Part shown: piece by piece, positions 7,461 through 14,949 of the stretch
How positions within the stretch are numbered: the first letter of the stretch is position 1
Layout of the letters: every line of letters begins with the position of its first letter
Assembly (NCBI GenBank): GCA_035547775.1
Contig: DASZUC010000030.1
Location: forward strand, 1-33,966
Direction of reading: 5' to 3'
DNA: 33,966 nucleotides
Origin: DASZUC01 sp035547775
Lineage (GTDB): Bacteria; Patescibacteriota; Saccharimonadia; Saccharimonadales; UBA4665
Position numbers and translations under genes: made by a program
The notes under the pieces: generated by a model
Told to the model about the DNA's origin: nothing
The model's input: the letters and a program-made list of their open reading frames with translations, nothing else
The model's database searches: none

Positions 7461-8066
7461 TTACTTAGTCAGACGTCTGAGCAACCAACGAATAAGAGTC
7501 GTAATGACAAACAGTGCGGCACTCAGGATAGCCACGACCATGCTCCAGCCAGCTCGGTCTGGCGACCAGGTAGGTGAAGCAAAATCAAACATATAGAGAG
7601 CTTGGGGCACCTGGGGCAACTCGCTATCGTGGGTTTTGACGTATTGCTCAATGCACGGTACTCGGTAACGACCAGAAAAACCGACAGGTATTTCGGTTTG
7701 GCAGTAGTTCTGAGCGTCAGTATATAACCGCTTGTTATGAGCGGCCGCTTGAGCGCTTTCCTCATCAAAAAGGCGATCGTAGGTGTACTTAAGTTGGATT
7801 GGTGGATAGACAGAGTTTGGGCCGGCACTTAAGGAGGTATTCATGTGCGTCGTGACATAGGCTTGCAAGTGCTGGAGCGCACCACGTACGTCGGCATTGT
7901 TCTTGTCGGCGGCGTAGACGGCATCGCGCAAAGTGATCATGTGTTCGTTGTTAGCACGGAGAGCCAATACGCAAACCACGCTGCTAATAATCGCTACAAT
8001 CAGGAAATACCATGGCTTCAGCCAGCGAAGTTTGGTCCAGCTGTGGTGCAAGTGATGTTTGTTCAT
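7461..8066 (-). CDS. Membrane protein of unknown function with N- and C-terminal spans
   Basis: A 201-residue protein that I cannot assign. A His-rich, basic start (MNKHHLHHSWTKLRWLKPWY) precedes a first span at about residues 19-36 (YFLIVAIISSVVCVLAL). A domain of about 130 residues lies outside, with two cysteines (NYCQTEIP and VPCIEQY), and a second span near the C-terminus (WSMVVAILSAALFVITTLI) is followed by a basic tail RWLLRRLTK. Both ends are therefore cytoplasmic. It is transcribed divergently from murC with only 55 bp between start codons, and it is predicted to be leaderless (TATAAT 7 nt upstream of ATG). Confidence 0.85.
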   Translation of the reverse strand: MNKHHLHHSWTKLRWLKPWYFLIVAIISSVVCVLALRANNEHMITLRDAVYAADKNNADVRGALQHLQAYVTTHMNTSLSAGPNSVYPPIQLKYTYDRLFDEESAQAAAHNKRLYTDAQNYCQTEIPVGFSGRYRVPCIEQYVKTHDSELPQVPQALYMFDFASPTWSPDRAGWSMVVAILSAALFVITTLIRWLLRRLTK

Positions 8067-8073
8067 AGCAGTG

Positions 8074-8079
8074 ATTATA
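8074..8079 (-). promoter_or_regulatory. -10 box TATAAT for the 7461-8066 gene
   Basis: A perfect TATAAT on the minus strand that ends 7 nt before the ATG at 8066, with no ribosome binding site between. No convincing -35 is visible at 17 bp, so it may be activator-dependent or rely on the -10 alone. Confidence 0.55.
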
Positions 8080-8086
8080 GCTCAGC

Positions 8087-8115
8087 TGGACGCTAACCGC
8101 CTCGCACGGTACCCT
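8087..8115 (+). promoter_or_regulatory. Likely promoter of murC, leaderless
   Basis: TGGACG (8087-8092), a 17-bp spacer and TACCCT (8110-8115), then 6 nt to the ATG at 8122. It interleaves with the divergent promoter at 8074-8079, so the two genes share a 55-bp control region. Confidence 0.4.
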
Positions 8116-8121
8116 ATAGGT

Positions 8122-9417
8122 ATGCATATTTACTTTTCGGGGATTGGTGGCGCGGGGATTGGCCCACTGGCATTGGTGGCTCACCAAGCGGGCTTTGTAG
8201 TATCGGGTTCAGATAAACAAGACTCGCAGTATCTGCAATATTTGAAAAAACACGGCATTAAAGATATTCATGTTGGCCAGGATCGTAAAGGCATTGCAGC
8301 GGTGCATAATAAGCGGCCAATTGACTGGTTTGTGTACACATCGGCCCTACCGTTGGAGCAGCCCAAAGCACCGGAATTGAAGTTTTGCAAAGAGCAAAAC
8401 ATTCGCATTTCGAAACGTGATGAATTACTGAATCAAATTCTAACCGATAAGAAGTTGAAGTTGATTGCAGTAGCCGGCACGCATGGCAAAACCACCACAA
8501 CTGCCCTGTTCGTGTGGCTATTTAAGCAGTTGGGGTTACCTGTCAGTTATCTGTTACCCGCCAAAACGAACTTTGCCGAAATGGGTGCGTATGATGCGAA
8601 AAGCGAGTATTTCATTTACGAGTGTGACGAATTTGATCGTAACTTTTTGGCGTATGAACCCTATTTGAGCGTTATTACTGGTGTAAGTTGGGATCATCAT
8701 GAGATTTTCCCAACGCGTGAAGATTATCAGCAGGCATTTTTGGAATTTATCGGGCAGTCGCAGCGCCTAACGATCTGGCAGGAAGATGCCGATTACCTTG
8801 GCTTGGAGCCAGCGGGCAGCCACGCAGTGCTAGATAGCAGTGATCCACGCATTGAAACACTCGAGCTGGCTGGTCGCTACAACCGCTTGGATGCTTGGTT
8901 AACGATTACTTCGACCTTTGGCCTGACCGGCAAGCCTTCTGAGGAGATCTTGGCTGCAACGAATCGCTTCCCTGGTTTGAGTCGGCGCATGGAAGCGATC
9001 ATTCCAAACTTATACAGCGATTACGCGCATACACCCGAAAAAATTCGTGGCGCAATGAGCGTGGCTACCGAAATGGCGGCTCGTAGCGGCCAAAAAGTAA
9101 TCATTGTATATGAACCCCTGACTAACCGTCGCCAACACTACATGCTTGATGAGTATGGTGATTGTTTTGCTGGCGCTGAACATGTCTATTGGATTCCGAG
9201 CTACCTAGCCCGTGAAGACCCTAAACAGCGGATCATTCCCCCGGCTGAGCTAATCTCCCATCTCACGGATCCAAAGCTGGCTTCACCCCTAAAACGCGAT
9301 GCGAAGTTGAAAAAGACGATTCAGAAGCACTTGGATGCGGGTGATATGGTGGTTGGTCTAGCTGGTGGTGGGGGCGATTCGCTCGACGATTGGTTGCGGA
9401 ACGAGTTTGGTGCATGA
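8122..9417 (+). CDS. murC: UDP-N-acetylmuramate--L-alanine ligase (MurC)
   Basis: A 431-residue Mur ligase that joins L-alanine to UDP-MurNAc in the cytoplasm, the first peptide step of peptidoglycan synthesis. The N-terminal Rossmann loop is HIYFSGIGGAGIGPLA (residues 2-17). The ATP loop GTHGKTTTT lies at about 119-127. CDEFDRNFL and SWDHHEIFPT match the central domain, and DYAHTPEKIRGA followed by VYEPLTNRR matches the C-terminal domain. The start at 8122 is preferred over an in-frame ATG at 8059 because the Rossmann strand begins directly there and a promoter lies between them. Its TGA overlaps the ATG of the next gene. Mpl (tripeptide ligase) is the main alternative, but the order and spacing fit MurC better. 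Confidence 0.82.
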   Translation: MHIYFSGIGGAGIGPLALVAHQAGFVVSGSDKQDSQYLQYLKKHGIKDIHVGQDRKGIAAVHNKRPIDWFVYTSALPLEQPKAPELKFCKEQNIRISKRDELLNQILTDKKLKLIAVAGTHGKTTTTALFVWLFKQLGLPVSYLLPAKTNFAEMGAYDAKSEYFIYECDEFDRNFLAYEPYLSVITGVSWDHHEIFPTREDYQQAFLEFIGQSQRLTIWQEDADYLGLEPAGSHAVLDSSDPRIETLELAGRYNRLDAWLTITSTFGLTGKPSEEILAATNRFPGLSRRMEAIIPNLYSDYAHTPEKIRGAMSVATEMAARSGQKVIIVYEPLTNRRQHYMLDEYGDCFAGAEHVYWIPSYLAREDPKQRIIPPAELISHLTDPKLASPLKRDAKLKKTIQKHLDAGDMVVGLAGGGGDSLDDWLRNEFGA

Positions 9418-9833
9418 AAAAGGTCTATTTCGCCTGTTCGATTCGGGGTGGGCGAGATGATGTTGATATTTACGGCGACTTAGTAGCGATCATCAAGAAG
9501 TATGCTGAAGTGCTGACAGAGATTTTTGCCGACAAAGCGCTGACGGTAGCTGGCATGAATAAGCCGGCTGGCGATATTTGGAGTAACGACATCCGCTGGA
9601 TTGGCCAGGCTGACGCCATTATCGCTGAAGTCACAGGCCCGTCGTTGGGTGTGGGTTATGAAATCGCCAAGGCCGAGAAAATGGGCAAGCCAGTTCTCTG
9701 CTTGTTTCGCCCCGAGGGTGAGCGCAAACTCTCGGCTATGATTGCCGGTAGCCCGGGCGCCACGGTTTTTGAGTACACCGACATGGCGAGCGCCGAGCAC
9801 GCCATTAGTACGTTTCTGGGCAACCTCGATTAA
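9414..9833 (+). CDS. Nucleoside 2-deoxyribosyltransferase / DNPH1-RCL-like N-hydrolase family protein
   Basis: A 139-residue protein starting MKKVYFACSIRGGRDD, the first strand and loop of the nucleoside 2-deoxyribosyltransferase-like fold. WSNDIRWIGQADAIIAEVTGPSLGVGYEIAKAE carries the family core: D in the DIRWI helix, the ADAIIAEVT strand and the catalytic glutamate in GVGYEIA. The short length and start (YFACSIRGG) favour the DNPH1/RCL branch, which cleaves 5'-monophosphate deoxynucleosides to base and deoxyribose 5-phosphate, over true base-exchanging transferases. The ATG overlaps the murC stop (ATGA), so it is translationally coupled. It converges with mazG with a 4-bp overlap. Confidence 0.85.
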   Translation: MKKVYFACSIRGGRDDVDIYGDLVAIIKKYAEVLTEIFADKALTVAGMNKPAGDIWSNDIRWIGQADAIIAEVTGPSLGVGYEIAKAEKMGKPVLCLFRPEGERKLSAMIAGSPGATVFEYTDMASAEHAISTFLGNLD

Positions 9834-10159
9834 CGATTGTCGCCAGAGCCCTTAATCACGTTGCGCTGCTGGCGATCGGCCAATTTGGCGATGTTTTTGC
9901 TGGCAATGTCGTCGAGATTAATCTCTAAGTATTCGGCCAGAACGGCAACATACCAGAGCACGTCACCGAGCTCTTTGCCCAGATCGGCTTTGTCTAGTTT
10001 GGCTTCGTCGGATTCTAGATCGCGTACCCACTTTTTAAATTTTTCAGCAATTTCACCGGCTTCGCCAACAAGGCCGAGTACTAGATGCATTAATTCATCT
10101 TTGGCGTCATGTGGGCGCGCCGTGCGCAAAGCTTTCTGCTGATATTCCTCAAAGGTCAT
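9830..10159 (-). CDS. mazG: MazG-like nucleotide pyrophosphohydrolase
   Basis: A 109-residue single-domain protein. The metal-binding EExxE-type helix is GLVGEAGEIAEKFKK and the second acidic helix is LGKELGDVLWYVAVLAEYL (the ExxD motif). Single-domain MazG proteins act as dimers or tetramers that hydrolyse (d)NTPs to monophosphates, removing unwanted or modified nucleotides. It is the last gene of a minus-strand run after tsaC (17-bp gap) and overlaps the convergent DNPH1-like gene by 4 bp. The pairing of two nucleotide-cleaning enzymes tail to tail suggests a shared theme but not a shared transcript. Confidence 0.88.
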   Translation of the reverse strand: MTFEEYQQKALRTARPHDAKDELMHLVLGLVGEAGEIAEKFKKWVRDLESDEAKLDKADLGKELGDVLWYVAVLAEYLEINLDDIASKNIAKLADRQQRNVIKGSGDNR

Positions 10160-10176
10160 AGTTTTATTGTAGCAAG

Positions 10177-10749
10177 TTACTCGTTCGGTTTGACATCTAC
10201 GACACCGGGACGCAGGACTTCAATGGCATCGTCGACAATGCGAATAATGGTACTCGGCTGATGGTTTGATAGATCACCACCATCGATATAGGTGTCGACC
10301 TGATCGCCAAAATAAGCTCGCGCCTCGGTAACGTTGGCGGCCGTAGGCTCTCCGGGGTCATTGGCGCTCGTGGTAACGAGCGGACCAGTTTGCTGGAGTA
10401 GCTCGCGTAAATCAGCCGGTTCAGGCAAACGGACTGCGAGGCTCATTTGTCCACGGTGGAGATATTTGAGTACTGGATCGGCACATGGAATGACCACACT
10501 GACAGCCCCGGGCCAGAATTGTTCAACTGCCGTTAAGTAACGACGTTTGAGGCCCAGGCTTTCCAGCTGGTCGATGTTAGCGGCAATAATTGTGCCAGGC
10601 TTAGCGTCGCGCTTTTTGAGTTGATACAAACGCTCGACTGCTTCAGGATCGGCTGCTCGAGTAGCGAGGCCGTAGACGGTATCAGTTGGAATGACTACCA
10701 CGGCCCCGGGTTGTTGCAATATCTGAGCTGCTTCCGCAAAATCTGTCAT
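10177..10749 (-). CDS. tsaC: Threonylcarbamoyl-AMP synthase (Sua5/YciO/YrdC family)
   Basis: A 190-residue protein of the YrdC fold that makes threonylcarbamoyl-adenylate from threonine, bicarbonate and ATP, the first step of t6A modification at position 37 of ANN-decoding tRNAs. Visible family motifs are VVVIPTDTVYGLATRA (residues about 17-32), LYQLKKRDAKPGTI, FWPGAVSVVIP, SLAVRLPEP, GPLVTTSAND and PSTIIRI. The length is that of single-domain TsaC, not the longer Sua5 with its extra C-terminal domain. It sits between the tail-anchored protein (17 bp upstream) and mazG (17 bp downstream), probably in one operon. Confidence 0.93.
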   Translation of the reverse strand: MTDFAEAAQILQQPGAVVVIPTDTVYGLATRAADPEAVERLYQLKKRDAKPGTIIAANIDQLESLGLKRRYLTAVEQFWPGAVSVVIPCADPVLKYLHRGQMSLAVRLPEPADLRELLQQTGPLVTTSANDPGEPTAANVTEARAYFGDQVDTYIDGGDLSNHQPSTIIRIVDDAIEVLRPGVVDVKPNE

Positions 10750-10766
10750 TCGACTATTGTAGCGGA

Positions 10767-11081
10767 CTACTTGCTCTGGAGATAGGCGTAGACAGCCAGC
10801 GCCGCCAGGCCCAGGACGATAATCACAGTGGCAACAATGGCAGCCGTTACACTGCCGTCACTGGTTTTTTGCTTGACCGGTTTCGGGGCTTTATCCTTTT
10901 TGGATTTGTCGTCAGAAGCTTTGGTGTCAGTTTTTTCATCTGCTTTGTCGGTTGGAGCTGGAGCAACCACATCCATCACGGCACCGTTGTTGGGCGCAGG
11001 TTTTGGAGCTTCGGCTGGTGTTGGGGCTGGTACGACTGACTCAGGGGCAGCTGGGGGGGCGTCTGGTTTTTGATCATCCAT
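10767..11081 (-). CDS. Small Pro/Ala/Lys-rich tail-anchored protein
   Basis: A 104-residue protein of unknown function. Residues 1-45 are rich in P and A (SVVPAPTPAEAPKPAPNNG), residues 46-75 are strongly charged (DKADEKTDTKASDDKSKKDK), and one span lies at about 78-99 (VTAAIVATVIIVLGLAALAVYAYL), ending in QSK. The long soluble part is therefore probably cytoplasmic, with a C-terminal anchor. The same style of tail, acidic and proline-rich before a single span, is seen in the proteins at 12793-14898 and 25812-29003, but there a large extracellular domain follows. It appears to be first in the tsaC-mazG run. Confidence 0.75.
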   Translation of the reverse strand: MDDQKPDAPPAAPESVVPAPTPAEAPKPAPNNGAVMDVVAPAPTDKADEKTDTKASDDKSKKDKAPKPVKQKTSDGSVTAAIVATVIIVLGLAALAVYAYLQSK

Positions 11082-11135
11082 ATCGCACTCATTGTATCAT
11101 TACTGCTTGTGCTTTATTGAAGGCAGCATGCTTCT

Positions 11136-11207
11136 TGTCACCCTGAACCTAATGAAGAATCCCTGCGGTACTTGGGGCATGGATTCTTCATTACACTCAG
11201 AATGGCA
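11136..11207. repeat. TGTCA-type interspersed palindromic repeat
   Basis: AATGAAGAATCC (11151-11162) and GGATTCTTCATT (11181-11192) are perfect inverted copies around an 18-bp loop. The outer parts, TGTCACCCTGAACCT on the left and ACACTCAGAATGGCA on the right, pair at about two thirds of positions (consensus TGNCANNCTGA). The whole element is about 72 bp, lies just past the mutY stop (11210) and is related in its ends to the element at 16181-16283. This TGTCATNCTGA...GGATTCTTCA type is one I recognise as an intergenic repeat in many unrelated bacterial genomes. Confidence 0.8.
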
Positions 11208-11209
11208 GA

Positions 11210-12013
11210 CTAGAGTTCAAGCTTGTCGTGACTCTGGTGGATCATACCTTCACTTAATAAGTCTTCAATCACTGTCCTCAGGCGATTGTCTACAATGTTC
11301 TTGGCTAATTCATCGACAGTTTGTGAGCTGACGGCCAATTGTCGCAAAACTTCCCCACGAATCTGTCTTTTGGAGCCTTCAAACTTAGATTGTTTGGCGT
11401 AGTGCTTGCTCTGCTGATTGAGATTTCCGACCGTTTGTTTCAAGAACGCACCATAATCCATCAGCGCCCAATACCATTCACGCGGATGTTCAATATCCAG
11501 AGTGGTTGCCACGATTTCCAGCACAGACTTGTCGGTAACATCTATTTGATCGTTGAAAAAATGGTGAATGAACACGGTGCGAATGTTGGTTTCAATAAAC
11601 ACTACTGGCTGGTTGAAACTGTAGGCCAAGACCGCGCCAGCAGTGTTTGGACCGATCCCTGGTAGTTGAACAAGTGCTGCGATGTCGGTCGGAAAAGAAT
11701 CACTGAGTTGTTGCGCCGCTTGCCATAAATACTTGGCGCGCCGATTGTAACCCAAACCACTCCAGGCTCGAAGCACATCGCCAAGTGGTGTGGCAGCGAG
11801 ACTAGTTGCAGTTGGGAACAATGTTAAAAACTGCTCGTATTTTGGTATGGCACGAGCGACTTGCGTTTGTTGCAGCATTATCTCGCTAACCAAAATTTTG
11901 TAAGGATCGAACCGGCCGTTTGCTCCCGGCCGTCTCCAGGGCAGATTGTGGCGACCGTGACCGTGATAAAAATCCCAGACTGTGTCCTGAAAACTTACAA
12001 TGTCTAGGCTCAT
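11210..12013 (-). CDS. mutY: A/G-specific adenine glycosylase (MutY family) lacking the iron-sulfur cluster
   Basis: A 267-residue HhH-GPD glycosylase that removes adenine mispaired with 8-oxoguanine. LPWRRPG, DPYKILVSEIMLQQTQV (catalytic Glu44), LRAWSGLGYNRRAKYL and the helix-hairpin-helix LPGIGPNTAGAVLAY (about 117-131) all match MutY. Three departures are clear. The catalytic aspartate position reads FIETNIRTV, with Glu141 in place of Asp. The region after MDYGAFL, where four cysteines normally hold a 4Fe-4S cluster, has none, and the whole protein has no cysteine. The C-terminal NUDIX-like 8-oxoG recognition domain is missing (E. coli MutY is 350 residues). Its ATG overlaps the stop of the upstream membrane-protein gene (ATGA). 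Another HhH-GPD specificity is possible. Confidence 0.82.
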   Translation of the reverse strand: MSLDIVSFQDTVWDFYHGHGRHNLPWRRPGANGRFDPYKILVSEIMLQQTQVARAIPKYEQFLTLFPTATSLAATPLGDVLRAWSGLGYNRRAKYLWQAAQQLSDSFPTDIAALVQLPGIGPNTAGAVLAYSFNQPVVFIETNIRTVFIHHFFNDQIDVTDKSVLEIVATTLDIEHPREWYWALMDYGAFLKQTVGNLNQQSKHYAKQSKFEGSKRQIRGEVLRQLAVSSQTVDELAKNIVDNRLRTVIEDLLSEGMIHQSHDKLEL

Positions 12014-12768
12014 CTTGATTGGCCTGGACGTTGACGAGGGCGACCGGTCTTTCCACCCACAATATCCAACAAAAATTCTTTGCGTGGTCGCCAGGTACGT
12101 TCGTACCTACTGTAGCGAGCCACCGCACGAAGATGCTTATCATTCGTTTTATAAATTAATCGTGTCCAAATTGAACCAGGCTCCGCTAGTCTTATTGCAC
12201 CAACAATTGCCAGCAGCGGCACAAAGACTCCAAAAGATGCTAAGTATAATTTACCCTTTAAGGCTGCCGTCAGAACAAATGCCATATTGATAAGCTGGGC
12301 GATCGTTAATAACATTCGGGGAAGATCAGCTGAACGACCAAAAGGAGCTGTGTGGAGCAAGAAAAGCAGACCAAAAATTGCACCGATAATAACCGCGTCG
12401 ACAGATTTTCGGCCCTCCTTCTCCCAGTAAACGTCTTCCAAGTGTACCGCGAGTGCAAACTCATCAAGGACAAGGGCTGCTCCACCACCAAATAAGCCAG
12501 CCAAGGTCAGTTTGAGCCAGCCAGCCTTTGGCAAAAGCGCAAACTCTAAAGCTGCTGCAAAGAATGCAATAACCAAACCGAATACTAAATGATGCGTATG
12601 GACACCATTGATAGAGGTACTGCGCCAACCACGAATTCGCGCTAAGCGAGTATAAACTCGGGTGAATATAAACGTCACGACAAACGAAAGCAGCATAACG
12701 AAAGCCGTAGCCCGGCCTGCGTTATAGCTGTTGCTGGTATAGCCCGACAAAAGCGGTAGAATATTCAC
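12010..12768 (-). CDS. Integral membrane protein with HHLVFG and LHLEDVYW motifs, unknown function
   Basis: A 252-residue protein with about six membrane spans. Conserved-looking polar patches lie between spans: GVHTHHLVFG (residues about 55-64), VLDEFALAVHLEDVYWEKEGRKSVDAV (about 100-126) and the basic C-terminus YERTWRPRKEFLL. Histidines, aspartate and glutamates near the membrane suggest metal or lipid chemistry, but that is a guess. I recall this motif set from uncharacterised integral membrane proteins of Actinobacteria. The start is a GTG at 12768 near a TATAAT box. It is translationally coupled to mutY downstream. Confidence 0.8.
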   Translation of the reverse strand: MNILPLLSGYTSNSYNAGRATAFVMLLSFVVTFIFTRVYTRLARIRGWRSTSINGVHTHHLVFGLVIAFFAAALEFALLPKAGWLKLTLAGLFGGGAALVLDEFALAVHLEDVYWEKEGRKSVDAVIIGAIFGLLFLLHTAPFGRSADLPRMLLTIAQLINMAFVLTAALKGKLYLASFGVFVPLLAIVGAIRLAEPGSIWTRLIYKTNDKHLRAVARYSRYERTWRPRKEFLLDIVGGKTGRPRQRPGQSR

Positions 12769-12778
12769 GTTACTCTAG

Positions 12779-12784
12779 ATTATA
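12779..12784 (-). promoter_or_regulatory. -10 box TATAAT for the 12010-12768/mutY operon
   Basis: A perfect TATAAT on the minus strand, 10 nt before the GTG start at 12768 and 8 bp after the end of the upstream gene. The predicted leader is 3-4 nt. No clear -35 is visible. Confidence 0.45.
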
Positions 12785-12792
12785 CAGCTTAA

Positions 12793-14898
12793 CTACAGGC
12801 CGCCGTAGCCGTAACCATAGCCTGCAAAGTTCTGATTGGGTTTGTAATAATCACCAACTTTAATTGGTGTTTTGGCTGTTTTACTGGCAGACATAATATA
12901 TAATTCGCTGCTGTTTTTGGTCAGCAAGACATACTGGTCGGTGTACCAGCCGTACGGCGAATAGCTCCCGTCACTAGGCAGGTTTTGGGCGTTCGTAGCC
13001 TGTGGGTCACCAACAAATAGACTATTTTTGCCATCACGGAGTTCGCTCCAAAACGTCAAATTACTGGAAGGCGACACTAGATAAGTTGGTGCACTTTGGT
13101 AAAACGTCGACTGATCAATACCGCTAACTTTTTGAGCCGTTTGGTCGGCACCATTAAAACTGTAGTAGCTCGTTTGGTTGGTGCTACTATTGTAAACCGC
13201 ATAATTAACCAGCTGCGGCTTAGTCAGCGCCGCTTGAATGTAACCAGTATCGGCCGCCGAGATGTGTTGGTAATCGGTCTTGGCTTGTCCGTTGGCCTGT
13301 ACACCACGAATGGTGTCACTGAGCTTAGTTAAATCATAGGTGCCGCCGTTTTGAGTGTATCCATACCACTCAGTGGTATAAGTAACCATCCCATTTAAGA
13401 TGTAAAAGTTACCAAAGCTTTGGGCTGCGTAGGCTTGGCTACTACCACTAATCGTTGAAGCATCAAGCTGGTTCAACTGGCCAGTTTCGGCATTGTAACT
13501 TTTAACGAGCTCGTGCCCAGCCTGACTTTGCGGCACAGCATTACTCACCAAATCATAGAGAAAATAGTGGCCAGACCAGCCCAGTGAAGTAATGGTGGCA
13601 TCGCTACTATCGAATTCCGTCACTTTATTGGTCGCAATATTAATCAAGTACAAAGCCGGCCGATGACTACGCTGCGCTTCGAGCACTAAATACTGCCAAT
13701 CACGCGAAGCTAGGAGTGTGGTGCTGTAGGGATCTTCTTTGCCAGTGCCGGCCAACACCGTTTGTCGATCGCTGCCATCCAAATTCGTTTTGACCACATC
13801 AATCTTGCCACTAGCATTCGATAAAAAGTAGAGCTTGCCTGCTGGGGTGAGCTTGAATACATTCGGCTGAGCCTGCACGGTTTTAGTCGCCACCGCGAGT
13901 GTTACTTTAGTTTGATTAAAACCTGGAGCTGTCACTACCGCCGAGTCGCTCACAGCATCAGCTGGCAATACCACAGTGGATTGACCTTGTTGATTAGTCT
14001 TAGCAGAGGTATTGAGGACATCGATAACCGCGTCGGCTAGTGGTTCACCGCTAATACTATTGACCACCTGAAATGAGACCTGTCGGCCAGTAGCCACCAA
14101 ACTTAGTTGTTCTGGAGCCGGCTGGTGAAAACCAACCGTTATGTGATGGCTGGTTTGCTGGTAATACTGCTTGAGCACAGTGAGCTGTCCGCTGCCCACA
14201 GGTACTTGAAAACGGGCCACACCATTAGCATTGGTGAGCGCTCCGTGTCCATTAAAATCCACAATAGCATTGCTAACAGGCGTTTGTGTTTTGCTATCCA
14301 ACACCGTAACAGTGAGCTGCTCGTGCACAACCAATCCCGCCAATCGATACCGGGTCCACGGCACGGCGGCCAAAATAATTATGAGTAGCCCAATAATTAA
14401 CCAAGTCTTGCGGCTCTGCAGGAGGTGTTGCAGACGTGATTGCTGGCGAGGTGAGTTCACGCTCGCAGCACGTCGGGTACGAGCATCTTGAGCAGCCAGC
14501 ACTTCATCGCTTTCGTGGGCCATAATATCGTCAATGGCGGCATCGGTTTTGGCATCTTCAACCACGGGATTCTCCGGTGCCGGATCCATTACCGCTTCAG
14601 GACTATTTGATTCTTCCGAGGATGCTTCGCTGACTGACGTCTCGGCTGCCGGTTCAGCGCTTGGTTCAGACCCAGCCTCTACTGCATTACCTGTTAATTC
14701 CGGTGCGGTCGACACGGGCTTGGAGCGACCAGCAAAAATATCGAGCGGCTGATCGGTGTCTGAAGTTTGAACGTCTTTGGCGCTGGCTTTGGGAGCCAGT
14801 GCAGCTGGTTTGTCGGGTACGGTCGGATCCATCATGGCGTCAACCTTATGCTCCAAGGCTGCTTCGGCGGATTCTTCTGGTGTCTTTGATGTGACCAT
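12793..14898 (-). CDS. Large membrane-anchored protein with Ig-like repeats and a beta-propeller-like domain
   Basis: A 701-residue single-pass protein. Residues 1-160 are acidic, Ala/Pro/Glu-rich and probably disordered in the cytoplasm. A span lies at about 166-181 (WLIIGLLIIILAAVPW). Two carboxypeptidase-regulatory-like beta-sandwich repeats follow at about 194-258 (LTVTVLDSKTQTPVSNAIV...) and 272-335 (RQVSFQVVNSISGEPLADAVI...). From about residue 353 there are TolB/DPP4-like blades: GKLYFLSNASGKIDVVKTNLDGSDRQ, YLVLEAQRS..PALYLINIATNKVTEF, SLGWSGHYFLYDL. The C-terminus is glycine/tyrosine-rich (FAGYGYGYGGL). No peptidase domain follows the blades, so binding or scaffolding outside the cell is likelier than catalysis. 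It stands alone between two control regions. Confidence 0.82.
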   Translation of the reverse strand: MVTSKTPEESAEAALEHKVDAMMDPTVPDKPAALAPKASAKDVQTSDTDQPLDIFAGRSKPVSTAPELTGNAVEAGSEPSAEPAAETSVSEASSEESNSPEAVMDPAPENPVVEDAKTDAAIDDIMAHESDEVLAAQDARTRRAASVNSPRQQSRLQHLLQSRKTWLIIGLLIIILAAVPWTRYRLAGLVVHEQLTVTVLDSKTQTPVSNAIVDFNGHGALTNANGVARFQVPVGSGQLTVLKQYYQQTSHHITVGFHQPAPEQLSLVATGRQVSFQVVNSISGEPLADAVIDVLNTSAKTNQQGQSTVVLPADAVSDSAVVTAPGFNQTKVTLAVATKTVQAQPNVFKLTPAGKLYFLSNASGKIDVVKTNLDGSDRQTVLAGTGKEDPYSTTLLASRDWQYLVLEAQRSHRPALYLINIATNKVTEFDSSDATITSLGWSGHYFLYDLVSNAVPQSQAGHELVKSYNAETGQLNQLDASTISGSSQAYAAQSFGNFYILNGMVTYTTEWYGYTQNGGTYDLTKLSDTIRGVQANGQAKTDYQHISAADTGYIQAALTKPQLVNYAVYNSSTNQTSYYSFNGADQTAQKVSGIDQSTFYQSAPTYLVSPSSNLTFWSELRDGKNSLFVGDPQATNAQNLPSDGSYSPYGWYTDQYVLLTKNSSELYIMSASKTAKTPIKVGDYYKPNQNFAGYGYGYGGL

Positions 14899-14949
14899 AC
14901 GCTTTATGCTTAGTCTAACAGAGTTTGAGGTGGCAATACATGGTCGCTT

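Noticed and set aside
12094..12112. A short palindrome, AGGTACG next to CGTACCT, resembling the GTAC cores of the intergenic elements.
   Set aside because: It lies inside the coding region of the membrane protein (Arg-Tyr-Glu-Arg-Thr) and has no paired ends around it.
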